Shown here piece by piece: positions 16,467-24,265 of a stretch of DNA of 24,265 nucleotides; position 1 is the stretch's first letter, and every line of letters begins with the position of its first letter. The DNA comes from CALCKU01 sp964571595 (GTDB lineage: Bacteria > Pseudomonadota > Alphaproteobacteria > Caulobacterales > Maricaulaceae): positions 1-24,265 of the forward strand of contig CAZNCJ010000034.1 in NCBI GenBank assembly GCA_964571595.1. Reading direction: 5' to 3'. The translations under genes were made by a program, and so were the position numbers. The notes beneath the pieces are model-generated. The model searched no databases. It was not told the DNA's origin and was given only the letters and a program-made list of their open reading frames with translations.

Positions 16467-18332
16467 TTATTGGCAATTACGATCCTTATTCTCAGCCTGT
16501 AAATAGGTCATAAGCGGCGCGAAATATTCTACAATGGCAGAACCGTCCATATCTGGCGAGCCCGTAAAGGTTTCCAAAGCTTCTTGCCAGGGCTTTGAAG
16601 CCCCCAGTTTAAGCATGGCATCAAGGCGTTTCCCGACCTCCTTATTGCCATATATAGAACATTTATGCAGTGGGCCTTCATAACCCGCGACATCGCAAGC
16701 GGCTTTATGGAATTGGAATTGTAAAATACGAGCTAGAAAATAACGCATATAGGGCGTATTTCCGGGAATGTGGAATTTTGCACCCGGGTCAAACGCATTG
16801 GCGGGGCGATCATCAGGGGGGCGAATGCCTTGATATTTCTCGCGTAATTCCCACCAGCCCGAATTATATTCTGAGGGGCTGTATTCGCCGCTAAAGACTT
16901 TCCAGCGCCATTGATCAACGAGCAAACCAAAGGGCAAGAAAGCAATTTTATCGAGCGCTTCTTTCATGAGAAGAGCAAGATCAGAATCGTCGCCCGGCAC
17001 ATCCTTCTCATCTAGAAGTCCGATTTGGACGAGATATTCAGGTGTAATCGATAAGGCAATCATATCCCCAATAGCTTCGTGAAAGCCATCATTCGCGCCG
17101 TCTTTGTAGAAAACGGGTTGGTCTTTATAGGCGCGTTGATAGTAATTATGGCCAAGCTCGTGATGGACTGTTACGAAATCTTCGGCATTGACTTTTGTGC
17201 ACATTTTTATGCGAATATCATCCCTGTCATCAATATCCCATGCTGAAGCATGGCAAACCACTTCGCGGTCTCGGGGTTTTGTAATCAAGGAGCGCTCCCA
17301 AAAGGTTTCTGGTAGTGGCTCAAATCCGAGCGATGAGAAGAAGTCCTCTCCGACTTTGACCATTTTTATGGCGTCATATTCTTTCTCTACTAGTAGTTTC
17401 GTGAGATCAATATTTTCGCCGCCAAGATCAGGCGCGACTATGTCGTAAATGTTATCCCAGCTTTGGGCCCACATATTGCCAAAAAGATCTGCGCGCACAG
17501 GCTGATCTAGTGGAACGACTTCGTCGCCATATTTATCGTTTAGCTTGGTTTTAACGTGGCAATAAAGTTCGTCATATAAGGGTTTAACCTGTCCCCATAA
17601 TCTGTCGGCTTCTTCGGTAAAGGCGTCTGCTTCCATATCATAACCGCCGCGCCATAATGCGCCCGTATCTTTATATCCAAGCTCCTGTGAGCCTTCATTG
17701 ATGATGGTGACCATATCGGCATATTCAGTCTTCATGTCAGGCGAAATAGTGCGCCAGCCTTGCCAGACTTTTTTTAGCTCTGCCGGGTCGCGCAATGTGG
17801 CCATTAAATCTGAGGCCTCAAATAATGAGAGGATCTCGCCGTTATAGTCAAATTTACCCGTCGCGTATTTAGTATCGAGCGATGTCATGATGTCTGAGAG
17901 GGCTTCAGCAGCACCCTCCTTATCGGGGGCGGGGAAATAAGAGCCGCGTTTGAGGCCGTCCATTTTGCGTTGCATATCAACGGGAAGGGATAAATCATTA
18001 AATCTTTTGGCCTGATTAGACAGACGCGTGCTCAATTTGGTGAATTTCGCCCCTAATTTCGAAGCTAACCATTTTGTATCTTCTGTGATGAAATTGGCCT
18101 TTATCCATTCCGCCCGGTAATAATATGATGCCTGTTCGACAATATCTTTCTCTGCCTGTTCGAGGAATTCTTTGGCTTCTTGAACCGTCGGCTCTTTAGG
18201 CGCTGTATCATGCTCTATTGCATGATGTTCAGCAGCTTCATGTGGTTCCGTATGCGTGTGCGTTTCCGTTTGAGTACAGCCAGTAAGTAATAGTGTCGCA
18301 AGTGCGGCTGTTGTCATGAGGAAACGTTGCAT
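16467..18332 (-). CDS. M2-family (angiotensin-converting-enzyme-like) zinc peptidase, lipoprotein
   Basis: 621 residues from the ATG at 18332. MQRFLMTTAALATLLLTGC is a lipoprotein signal with lipobox LTGC (Cys19). The open frame extends to 18404, but those extra residues would bury the signal, and GGAG seven bases before 18332 supports the shorter start. After the Cys comes a His-rich linker (six His between about 25 and 42), then the all-helical M2 domain. Zinc motif HELGH is at 391-395 with Glu392 catalytic, and the third ligand Glu419 in FHEAIGD follows at the ACE spacing of 24. M2 enzymes are dipeptidyl-carboxypeptidases that trim peptides; bacterial members presumably act on periplasmic or external peptides. 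Neighbours give no clue to its substrate. Confidence 0.93.
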   Translation of the reverse strand: MQRFLMTTAALATLLLTGCTQTETHTHTEPHEAAEHHAIEHDTAPKEPTVQEAKEFLEQAEKDIVEQASYYYRAEWIKANFITEDTKWLASKLGAKFTKLSTRLSNQAKRFNDLSLPVDMQRKMDGLKRGSYFPAPDKEGAAEALSDIMTSLDTKYATGKFDYNGEILSLFEASDLMATLRDPAELKKVWQGWRTISPDMKTEYADMVTIINEGSQELGYKDTGALWRGGYDMEADAFTEEADRLWGQVKPLYDELYCHVKTKLNDKYGDEVVPLDQPVRADLFGNMWAQSWDNIYDIVAPDLGGENIDLTKLLVEKEYDAIKMVKVGEDFFSSLGFEPLPETFWERSLITKPRDREVVCHASAWDIDDRDDIRIKMCTKVNAEDFVTVHHELGHNYYQRAYKDQPVFYKDGANDGFHEAIGDMIALSITPEYLVQIGLLDEKDVPGDDSDLALLMKEALDKIAFLPFGLLVDQWRWKVFSGEYSPSEYNSGWWELREKYQGIRPPDDRPANAFDPGAKFHIPGNTPYMRYFLARILQFQFHKAACDVAGYEGPLHKCSIYGNKEVGKRLDAMLKLGASKPWQEALETFTGSPDMDGSAIVEYFAPLMTYLQAENKDRNCQ

Positions 18333-18339
18333 AATCGGG

Positions 18340-18343
18340 CTCC
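18340..18343 (-). promoter_or_regulatory. Shine-Dalgarno site selecting the M2 peptidase start
   Basis: GGAG on the minus strand seven bases before ATG 18332. With the lipoprotein signal directly after that ATG, it decides the start against the ATG at 18404. Confidence 0.65.
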
Positions 18344-18461
18344 AGATAATATGAACTATTTGAGTTACCGACTCTATTGGTAAGCATCCATTTAAAGGCG
18401 TCAATAGGTCGGCTGAGTTTTTCGAGCTTTATTGACCTAAATTAATAGACGGGGTTTAGAA

Positions 18462-19472
18462 ATGACAGATAAGCGCGGATTACTTTTAGTAAATCTAGGC
18501 TCGCCTCAAGCCCCGACAAAAGAGGCTGTACGTGTTTATCTCGCTGAGTTTTTACATGATTACCGAGTCGTGGATACGTCCCGCTGGATTTGGTGTCCGG
18601 TACTGCACGGTATAATCTTGCGTACACGACCCGCTAAAACCGCCAAAGTTTACGAGAGTATTTGGTCTGAACCAGACGGTAAAGGTGGCAATGCCCAGAC
18701 TGGTTGGGAAGAGGCCCCGCTTATCAGGATAACACGCGCTCAGACGAAAGCTGTTGCAGCTTTATTGGAAGACGAGAATGTGCATGTGGAAATGGCGATG
18801 CGTTACGGGCAGCCCTCAATAAGCTTTGCCTTTGAGCGGTTTAAGGAAAACGGGATTACCCAAATAGGTGTCTTACCGCTTTATCCGCAATTTGCTGGCG
18901 CGACCACGGCGTCTGTTTTTGACGGGGTTGCAAAAGCTATGAAAGGGCAGGCGGATGTGCCTGAGCTACGCTTTGTGCGAAATTATTATAAAGACCCTGA
19001 TTATATTGCGACGCTGGGCAAGAGCGTAAAGTCCCATATAGAGGGACTTGGCTGGACGCCGGATCTTATATTGGCCTCATATCACGGCTTGCCGCAATCC
19101 TATGTCGATAAGGGGGACCCTTACCAAGCGGAATGTTTGGAAACCACGCAACTTTTACGGGACTATCTAGGCTATTCAGAACAGCAATTGCGTTCGACAT
19201 TTCAATCCCGTTTTGGCCCTAAAGAATGGTTGCGGCCTTATACCGATAAAACATTGGAAGCTCTGCCGGGGCAGGGCGTGAAAAATATATGCGTGATAAC
19301 CCCTGGCTTTGCGGCAGACTGTCTAGAAACCCTAGAGGAAATCAACATTGAAGGCCGCGAAAGTTTTATGGAACATGGCGGGCAGAATTTCAGCTTTATA
19401 CCCTGTTTGAACGCGCAGGAAGATCATGTGGCATTGCTCGCGAAAATCGCGCGCGAAAAGCTGCTGAGTTAA
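18462..19472 (+). CDS. hemH: Ferrochelatase
   Basis: 336 residues, typical bacterial length. It starts KRGLLLVNLGSPQAP, carries AMRYGQPSI near 112-120, LPLYPQFAGATTAS near 138-151, the metal/porphyrin His208 in SYHGLPQSY, SRFGPKEWL at 249-257 and the conserved acid E289 in DCLETLEEI. It inserts ferrous iron into protoporphyrin IX, the last step of protoheme synthesis, at the inner face of the cytoplasmic membrane. It is divergent from the M2 peptidase gene across about 130 bases and convergent with the kinase-like gene, so it is probably its own unit. The window also has cysG, which uses the same tetrapyrrole precursor for siroheme, but the genes are not together. Confidence 0.95.
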   Translation: MTDKRGLLLVNLGSPQAPTKEAVRVYLAEFLHDYRVVDTSRWIWCPVLHGIILRTRPAKTAKVYESIWSEPDGKGGNAQTGWEEAPLIRITRAQTKAVAALLEDENVHVEMAMRYGQPSISFAFERFKENGITQIGVLPLYPQFAGATTASVFDGVAKAMKGQADVPELRFVRNYYKDPDYIATLGKSVKSHIEGLGWTPDLILASYHGLPQSYVDKGDPYQAECLETTQLLRDYLGYSEQQLRSTFQSRFGPKEWLRPYTDKTLEALPGQGVKNICVITPGFAADCLETLEEINIEGRESFMEHGGQNFSFIPCLNAQEDHVALLAKIAREKLLS

Positions 19473-19499
19473 AGCTTGATTTTAATTAAGAAAATAAGT

Positions 19500-20153
19500 T
19501 TAACTTGCTGAAATTGCTGTATAAATATCCTTAAGGGAGACTTTGGGGTCAATGATAAAGTCTGATCTCAATGTCACATCACTAAGCTGGGCATATTCCT
19601 TGGCGCGCGCGGCAAGTAAAGCGGGATAGCACGCCAGAATATTTTCTTGCTCTGAGAGCTTTCCTGCGGGTTTGTAATGACCGGCCCAGACAAGTGGTTT
19701 TGGGTTATCAAAATAATCCTGCTTTAAGCGCTCTATATCATTTACTGCTGCCTTGATGTGCACAATTACAAACTCGGACTTTAGACGTGCTAAAGCGGTT
19801 TCATCAGTGTAAATAACACTGCCGGGTGTGTCGATAATAACATTGCCAGCGTCTTTAGTGAGGGCTAGGTCCATGGCTTTGTTTAAGGCCTGGCTTTCCA
19901 ATTGGATGGATTTGGCTTCGCGCTCGTCGTAGCCTTTTTCATAGGGTTGTCCCTGCCACGCAGCGAGCTCTGCCATAGACTCATATCCAAGGCTTTCCCA
20001 GATCAGATTATCAACCTCTATACGTTCAAAGCCGTAATGGGTCGCCAGACGGCTGGCCGTATAGCTTTTGCCAATATTAGACATGCCAATAAAGGCAAGT
20101 TTAAGTGTGCCAGCTTCAAAGCGCTTGTGGAAATCCTTGGCGTCAAGCTGCAT
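19500..20153 (-). CDS. Shikimate-kinase-like P-loop protein coupled to threonine synthase
   Basis: 217 residues. Walker A GMSNIGKS at 23-30 follows a beta strand (LKLAFI), and Asp48 in IEVDNLIWESLG lies where shikimate kinases bind substrate. The segment VIIDTPGSVIY near 103-113 is the likely Walker B/second-substrate region, although the TGGG motif of true shikimate kinase is absent. So this is a nucleoside-monophosphate-kinase-fold protein of unknown substrate and not AroK. Its ATG overlaps the thrC stop codon by one base (TAATG), implying tight translational coupling. The animal protein THNSL1 is a fusion of a shikimate-kinase-like domain and threonine synthase, so the association recurs. 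Homoserine phosphorylation is one conceivable role but is pure inference. Confidence 0.72.
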   Translation of the reverse strand: MQLDAKDFHKRFEAGTLKLAFIGMSNIGKSYTASRLATHYGFERIEVDNLIWESLGYESMAELAAWQGQPYEKGYDEREAKSIQLESQALNKAMDLALTKDAGNVIIDTPGSVIYTDETALARLKSEFVIVHIKAAVNDIERLKQDYFDNPKPLVWAGHYKPAGKLSEQENILACYPALLAARAKEYAQLSDVTLRSDFIIDPKVSLKDIYTAISAS

Positions 20154-21505
20154 TAGGCGTTTGCGTCCAGATAATCTGAAAGATTAGCAATGGACGGTTC
20201 CATAACGTGCTGGCGCTTGGTTTTATCCATCGCAGCAGCCAAAGCAGGCGGTAAGGGGACATCTTCACGCAATATACGCTCCACACTATCGGCAAATTTG
20301 GCCGGATGTGCGGTTGCAACAGTGACTTTCAAGAAAGGAAAGTTGATATCTTCGGCGAAAGCGTCCATGGCCATATGGCCGACAGCCGTATGCGGGCACA
20401 TGATATAGCCTGTTTCATTATAGAAACGTCTCATATGACGTTCGGTTTCACCGTCGGTAAAAGACGCGCCCCAGCACACAGCATCAATATCCTTATAAGA
20501 CTGATTAAATAGGGAGAGGATACGCGGGAAGTTATTAGGCCGGCCAATATCCATCGCATTAGAGAGTGTGGGAACAGAAGGGCGCGGTGTGTATTCACCG
20601 GATTTAAGATAATCAACAAATGGGTCATTGGCATTATTGCCGACAATGAACCGATCAATTGGCGCGCCCATTTTACGGGCTATCAGGCCGCCTGTTAGAT
20701 TGCCAAGATTGCCCGACGGTATCGAATAGGCAATAGGCATTCCGGGGTGGGCGGCGCGTAATTGCAGGCTTGTCCAGAAGTAATAAAAACTCTGCGGGAT
20801 AACGCGTCCGACATTAATTGAGTTTGCCGACATGAGATTATGTTTTTGACTCAAGTTCTTGTTTGCAAAGGCATCTTTGACTAATTGTTGGCAGTCATCA
20901 AAAGTGCCGTCAACGGCAATGGCCTTCACATTCGAATTGGCAGAGCCCATGGTGCAAAGCTGTTGTTCTTGTACGAGACTTACGCCGCCCTTGGGGAATA
21001 ATATAAAGACATTTATGCCGTCCTGATCAAGAAACGCATCCCCGATAGCCCCGCCTGTATCGCCGGAAGTCGCCACGAGAATAGTGCGCTTTTGTTGAGT
21101 CTGCCCCATAAGATGGCTGGCTGCGCGTCCCATAAAACGGGCCGCAAAATCCTTAAAAGCCAGCGTGGGGCCGTGAAACAGCTCAAGAAAATATTCACTC
21201 GCAATTTCTGGTGTTGCGGGGTCTAATATCTCACCTGATGCTGTCTTTAAGGGGATATCAAAATCATATGCGTCACGGCATATGCGCACGATGTCGGCAT
21301 TGGAAAAACTATCATCAACAAAGAAGCGTGTGAGCGTTGCGGCGCAATCTGCAAATGACATAGCCGCCATTTTTGCTTGGGCCTTATCGTCAAATGTCGG
21401 TATTTTATCCGGCATCCATAAGCCCCCATCCGGGGCCAAGCTCGCCAATAAAGCCTCGCTAAAGCGGGCTTTGACTTTCGGGTTTTTATCTGAGTGATAA
21501 TTCAT
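20153..21505 (-). CDS. thrC: Threonine synthase
   Basis: 450 residues. The family N-terminus MNYHSDKNPKVKARFSEALL and APDGGLWMP begin at the ATG at 21505; an open frame to 21571 adds 22 residues without family character. The PLP lysine is in GPTLAFKDFAARFMG, preceded by ASEYFLELFH. ATSGDTGGA binds the cofactor phosphate region, and the later segments PSGNLGNLTGG and HTAVGHMAM are also conserved. It converts O-phosphohomoserine to threonine. The kinase-like gene follows with a one-base overlap. No thrB or homoserine dehydrogenase gene is in the window. Upstream, two ATAAATCGC copies 12 bases apart (21549 and 21561) are the only notable feature of the leader. Confidence 0.95.
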   Translation of the reverse strand: MNYHSDKNPKVKARFSEALLASLAPDGGLWMPDKIPTFDDKAQAKMAAMSFADCAATLTRFFVDDSFSNADIVRICRDAYDFDIPLKTASGEILDPATPEIASEYFLELFHGPTLAFKDFAARFMGRAASHLMGQTQQKRTILVATSGDTGGAIGDAFLDQDGINVFILFPKGGVSLVQEQQLCTMGSANSNVKAIAVDGTFDDCQQLVKDAFANKNLSQKHNLMSANSINVGRVIPQSFYYFWTSLQLRAAHPGMPIAYSIPSGNLGNLTGGLIARKMGAPIDRFIVGNNANDPFVDYLKSGEYTPRPSVPTLSNAMDIGRPNNFPRILSLFNQSYKDIDAVCWGASFTDGETERHMRRFYNETGYIMCPHTAVGHMAMDAFAEDINFPFLKVTVATAHPAKFADSVERILREDVPLPPALAAAMDKTKRQHVMEPSIANLSDYLDANA

Positions 21506-21636
21506 AATAGACCGTATAAGTTTTCGGGGACGTTCTACCCCGATCTTTATAAATCGCAAGATAAATCGCACCCCGTTGCGGGACTAATATAGTCTTAGTG
21601 CGGTGAGTTGAAAAGATATAGGGCTAAGAGCGCGTC

Positions 21637-22251
21637 TTAACTGCTCGTTCTAATCGAGTGGGCGAGTATATTGACCATAGTGGCGTGTGCATCCGTTTCG
21701 CCGATATTCTCTATAATATGGTCCTGATCTGCGCGGTAACGTAATGTCTCGCCTGTTTTGACGGTTTTGCGCTCATTACCAACTGTCACGGCCAGTTCTC
21801 CAGATAAAACGCTGAGATTTTCCACCGAACCGGCAGGATGGGCGGAGCTTTCCAGTCGGCCAGACGTTTTGGCCTTGAAATCATACCACTGTACCCATTG
21901 AACAGTATCTACGGAGCCGATAATGCGTAACTCGCACAAACCGTCCTCGCTTCTCAGTATGGGCGTGTCTTTGACTTGGGTTTTCTCATAAAATGGAGAG
22001 CTATTATCATTTTCTGATAAAACGGCTTCAACACTTGTGCCCAGAGCTAGGCTGAGGCGAGATAATGTCGCCAAGGTGGGATTGGTTTCATTACGTTCTA
22101 TTTGAGAGATCATAGACTTGGCCACACCCGATTGTTCTGATAAGTCGCCAAGCGAGAGTTTGTCAGCCATGCGCAAACGCTGTATGGTTTTACCAAGTTT
22201 TTGCCCTAGGGCATCACTTTCGGCGCAAGGTTGTCTTTTCTGGCGGGCCAT
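21637..22251 (-). CDS. XRE-family regulator with C-terminal cupin domain
   Basis: 204 residues. A helix-turn-helix of the Cro/C1 type spans about 17-72 (LGKTIQRLRMADKLSLGDLSEQ region, then SMISQIERNETNPTLATL, the recognition region). A cupin fold follows at about 125-195, with AHPAGSVENLSVLSGEL and the TGETLRYRADQDHIIEN strand. Such proteins bind small ligands in the cupin barrel and usually regulate a neighbouring operon and themselves. It is divergent from cysG-DUF2849-cysI across 111 bases that contain a perfect palindrome, so control of siroheme/sulfite reduction genes is the natural inference. The ligand is unknown. Confidence 0.9.
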   Translation of the reverse strand: MARQKRQPCAESDALGQKLGKTIQRLRMADKLSLGDLSEQSGVAKSMISQIERNETNPTLATLSRLSLALGTSVEAVLSENDNSSPFYEKTQVKDTPILRSEDGLCELRIIGSVDTVQWVQWYDFKAKTSGRLESSAHPAGSVENLSVLSGELAVTVGNERKTVKTGETLRYRADQDHIIENIGETDAHATMVNILAHSIRTSS

Positions 22252-22297
22252 AAAATTTTACAAAAAAATCCTTATAGGTCTAGTAAATAGCTCAATC

Positions 22298-22313
22298 GTT
22301 CTATATATAGAAC
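22298..22313. promoter_or_regulatory. Perfect 16-bp palindrome, operator candidate between the XRE/cupin gene and cysG
   Basis: GTTCTATATATAGAAC is identical to its reverse complement. It lies 47 bases from the regulator start (22251) and 50 from the cysG start (22363), almost exactly midway. A minus-strand -35-like TTGATT lies 17 bases from TATAGA inside it, so binding would block the regulator's own promoter. A dimeric XRE protein is a suitable binder; this is inference. Confidence 0.6.
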
Positions 22314-22362
22314 AAATCAATTAATCAACTTGTATTTATCTTAGGCCGGACATCTCGAAATA

Positions 22363-23853
22363 ATGCGTTATCTACCGATACATATAGATCTGCTGGGGCA
22401 GACCATTATTGTCATTGGCGGGCAGGCGGCGGCTGAGGCCAAGCTGCGGACCTTGATTAAGACACCTGCTAATATAATTGTTATTGCAGAGGCGATAAAT
22501 GCTGAGATCAAGAAATGGGCCTCCGAGACATCATTGTCTAAGGGTGATGATAAGCCCGCCAATATCGAACTTATAGAAGGCGAGATTACTCTGACGACTA
22601 TTGCGCCTATGTTGGAGGGTGCGCGCTTGATTTATGCGGCAACAGAGGATGACGACTTGAATGCGGAGATCGCGAAATTAGGAGCGAAGCTAGGCATTTT
22701 GGTCAATGCCGCAGATCAAGAACAGGCTTGCGATTTTATAACACCGGCACTGGTGGATAGATCACCCGTTATTGTTTCAATTGGAACAGAGGGCACAAGC
22801 CCGAGCTTGGCCAGAGCAATCAAAACAGATTTGGAAGCTAATTTGCCGTCGGGATTGGGTGTTTTAGCGCGTAAAATCAATGATTTAAGAGCTTTAGTTA
22901 AGCAAAAATTGCCATCTTTGTCTGAACGTCAAAGGTTCTGGGGTGATATATTTGGCACTAAGGACCTTTACGCCCAGATCAGATTATCTCCCCAAGCCTT
23001 GGACACCAAAATTCATCATGCCCTGGAAGCGTCGCAGTCGGATGAGCATAGCTCTCTATCTGCGCAAAACGGACAGGTAATATTGGTTGGAGCGGGCCCG
23101 GGTGATCCTGACCTGCTGACCTTAAAGGCCAGACAAAAACTGCACAGCGCTGATGTTATCATCTATGATAGATTAATCTCTCAAGGTGTGCTGGATTATG
23201 GACGCCGTGAAGCAGAATATATTTATGTCGGTAAAACGCCGGGCGGGACATCGATCAAACAATCGGAGATTAATGAGATTTTGGTCGAAAAGGCCTCAGA
23301 AGGCCTAATGGTAGTCCGGTTAAAAAGCGGCGATCCTCTTATCTTCGGGCGAGCTGATGAAGAATTTCAGGCTTTGAACGCAGCAGGTATCTCCTATGAG
23401 GTCGTTCCGGGGATTACCTCGGCATTTTCCGCAGCCGCCCAGATAGGACAGTCTTTAACGACTCGCGGTACGAATAAAGCCATAACGCTTATGACAGGTC
23501 ATGACGCTAAGGGATTTGCGGAACATGACTGGAAAGGCCTGATTTCACAGGGCGGACGGGCTGCTGTATATATGGGTGTGGGGGCTGCACGCTTTACCCA
23601 AGGCCGTTTAATGTTACACGGCGCGCCAAAGGATTTACCCGTGACTGTCGTTGAAAATGCCTCAAGACCACAGCAAATCATCGTGTCTACCGCACTTCAA
23701 AATTTGGTAGAGGATATGGAGGCCGCCGCTATTGTCGGGCCTGCAATATTGTTAATTGGCTATGCGCCAAATGCAGGCCATCTGGACAAGGTTGTACAAG
23801 AGGATATTTCTGAACTGATGCGCGAACAAAATAAAAAAGAGCAGACATTATGA
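22363..23853 (+). CDS. cysG: Siroheme synthase CysG (dehydrogenase/ferrochelatase plus uroporphyrin-III methyltransferase)
   Basis: 496 residues combining two halves. The N-terminal half (about 1-215) is a Rossmann domain (IVIGGQAAAEAK) with NAAD carrying Asp118, the position of the catalytic Asp104 of the Salmonella/E. coli enzyme, and TSPSLARAI near 145-153. The C-terminal half (from about 235) is the methyltransferase: VGAGPGDPDLLTLKA, DRLIS, VRLKSGDPLIFGRADEE, VPGITSAFSAAA and LMTGHD. Together they convert uroporphyrinogen III to siroheme, the cofactor of sulfite and nitrite reductases. The ATGA overlap with the DUF2849 gene and the reductase gene directly after it fit that role. The transcript is divergent from the XRE/cupin regulator. 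Confidence 0.95.
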   Translation: MRYLPIHIDLLGQTIIVIGGQAAAEAKLRTLIKTPANIIVIAEAINAEIKKWASETSLSKGDDKPANIELIEGEITLTTIAPMLEGARLIYAATEDDDLNAEIAKLGAKLGILVNAADQEQACDFITPALVDRSPVIVSIGTEGTSPSLARAIKTDLEANLPSGLGVLARKINDLRALVKQKLPSLSERQRFWGDIFGTKDLYAQIRLSPQALDTKIHHALEASQSDEHSSLSAQNGQVILVGAGPGDPDLLTLKARQKLHSADVIIYDRLISQGVLDYGRREAEYIYVGKTPGGTSIKQSEINEILVEKASEGLMVVRLKSGDPLIFGRADEEFQALNAAGISYEVVPGITSAFSAAAQIGQSLTTRGTNKAITLMTGHDAKGFAEHDWKGLISQGGRAAVYMGVGAARFTQGRLMLHGAPKDLPVTVVENASRPQQIIVSTALQNLVEDMEAAAIVGPAILLIGYAPNAGHLDKVVQEDISELMREQNKKEQTL

Positions 23854-24164
23854 GTACGGCAAAACATAAGGGTAAGGGGCCGCAAAGCCTCACGGCAAAT
23901 GATTTGCGCGAGGGCTTTAGCGTCTGGATGACGGTGGATTTGACGTGGTCTAATGATTTTTCCGATGCACTGAAAACCGAAGATGAAGCATTGATCGAAA
24001 AAATGCGTGAGCGCGGCGATGCTGACGAGATGGAGAATATTGTCGTAGGGGTTTACTTCATAGATATCGAACCTGATAGCGGTCTGCCTGTGCGTTACCG
24101 CGAGAAGTTTCGCGTGACAGGCCCGAGCTATGACACTGCAGAAGAATTAAATAAGGCGAAATAA
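23850..24164 (+). CDS. DUF2849-domain protein
   Basis: 104 residues. Its start overlaps the cysG stop (ATGA). The N-terminal half (LTANDLREGFSVWMT, then LTWSNDFSDAL) and the C-terminal GVYFIDIEPD and PVRYREKFRVTGPSYD match the small DUF2849 family, which in alphaproteobacteria characteristically lies between cysG and the nitrite/sulfite reductase gene. It is soluble, acidic in its middle and has no cysteines or other evident metal site. Its function is not established; its position suggests an accessory part in siroheme delivery or sulfite reduction. The next gene starts two bases after its stop. Confidence 0.9.
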   Translation: MSTAKHKGKGPQSLTANDLREGFSVWMTVDLTWSNDFSDALKTEDEALIEKMRERGDADEMENIVVGVYFIDIEPDSGLPVRYREKFRVTGPSYDTAEELNKAK

Positions 24165-24166
24165 TA

Positions 24167-24265
24167 ATGTATCGTTACGACGAATTTGATCACGAGATTG
24201 TTCAGGGGCGGGTAAAACAATTCCGCGGGCAGGTGGAACGCCGCCTATCTGGAGCGCTGTCTGAA
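24167..24265 (+). CDS. cysI: Nitrite/sulfite reductase (hemoprotein), 5' fragment
   Basis: Only the first 33 residues are in the window; the frame runs off the end. MYRYDEFDHEIVQGRVKQFR followed by GQVERRLSGALSE matches the start of the ferredoxin-type nitrite/sulfite reductase of alphaproteobacteria (MYRYDEFDxxxVxxRVxQFRxQVxRRLSGxL). With siroheme and a 4Fe-4S cluster it reduces sulfite to sulfide in the cytoplasm. The start is two bases after the DUF2849 stop, in the cysG operon. The symbol reflects the sulfur context; nitrite as a substrate cannot be excluded. Confidence 0.88.
   Translation, partial: MYRYDEFDHEIVQGRVKQFRGQVERRLSGALSE

Noticed and set aside
19473..19499. CtrA-like or terminator sequence between hemH and the kinase-like gene (several TTAA)
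   Set aside because: Spacings between TTAA copies are 9 or 10, not 7, and no stable stem with a T tract is visible.
21549..21569. Two ATAAATCGC copies upstream of thrC
   Set aside because: Nine bases and two copies only; could be chance and no regulator can be linked.

Overview
The window is a gene-dense, moderate-GC stretch of chromosome from an alphaproteobacterium. Three things suggest this. The order recG - (divergent) sdhE - mfd is typical of the class. The cysG - DUF2849 - nitrite/sulfite reductase operon is a characteristic alphaproteobacterial arrangement. Next to mfd is a protein with two receiver-like domains and a degenerate GGDEF domain that resembles PopA of Caulobacter. Together with the fairly AT-rich intergenic DNA, this points to Caulobacterales in the broad sense, perhaps a marine Hyphomonadaceae/Robiginitomaculum-like lineage. 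The lineage is inference. I see no tRNA, rRNA, CRISPR array, insertion sequence or phage gene.

Layout. 1-598: 3' truncated nitroreductase-family gene (minus), divergent from an iron-sulfur uracil-DNA glycosylase-family gene (655-1281). 1392-2207: a secreted acidic protein with its own terminator. 2307-6617 (minus): a sulfur operon cysK - sseA - metC, ending in a CE15-like esterase lipoprotein that overlaps metC. 6695-7960 (minus): a membrane-anchored DUF3089 protein, divergent from a DUF502 membrane protein (8055-8738). 8778-10859 (minus): recG. 10860-11208: a 349-base gap that appears to hold a free-standing, minus-strand small RNA with its own promoter and terminator. 11209-14960: sdhE and mfd. 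14986-16395 (minus): PopA-like effector. 16467-18332 (minus): M2 (ACE-like) zinc peptidase lipoprotein. 18462-19472: hemH. 19500-21505 (minus): thrC, overlapped by one base with a shikimate-kinase-like P-loop protein. 21637-22251 (minus): XRE/cupin regulator, divergent from cysG - DUF2849 - cysI (22363 to the end); a perfect 16-bp palindrome lies between them.

How the parts fit. Two separate loci cover reductive sulfur assimilation: CysG makes the siroheme that the nitrite/sulfite reductase needs to yield sulfide, and CysK fixes sulfide into cysteine, with SseA and MetC handling other sulfur transfers. HemH uses the same tetrapyrrole pathway for heme. RecG and Mfd are genome-maintenance translocases. 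The PopA-like protein would link cyclic di-GMP to cell-cycle proteolysis of CtrA if it is a true orthologue.

Most of the window is ordinary housekeeping. The observations most worth a second look are the putative small RNA upstream of recG, whose sequence allows two mutually exclusive folds; the translationally coupled thrC/kinase pair, which mirrors the animal THNSL1 fusion; the palindromic operator candidate in front of cysG; and the DUF3089 protein whose nucleophile elbow has Gly in place of Ser.
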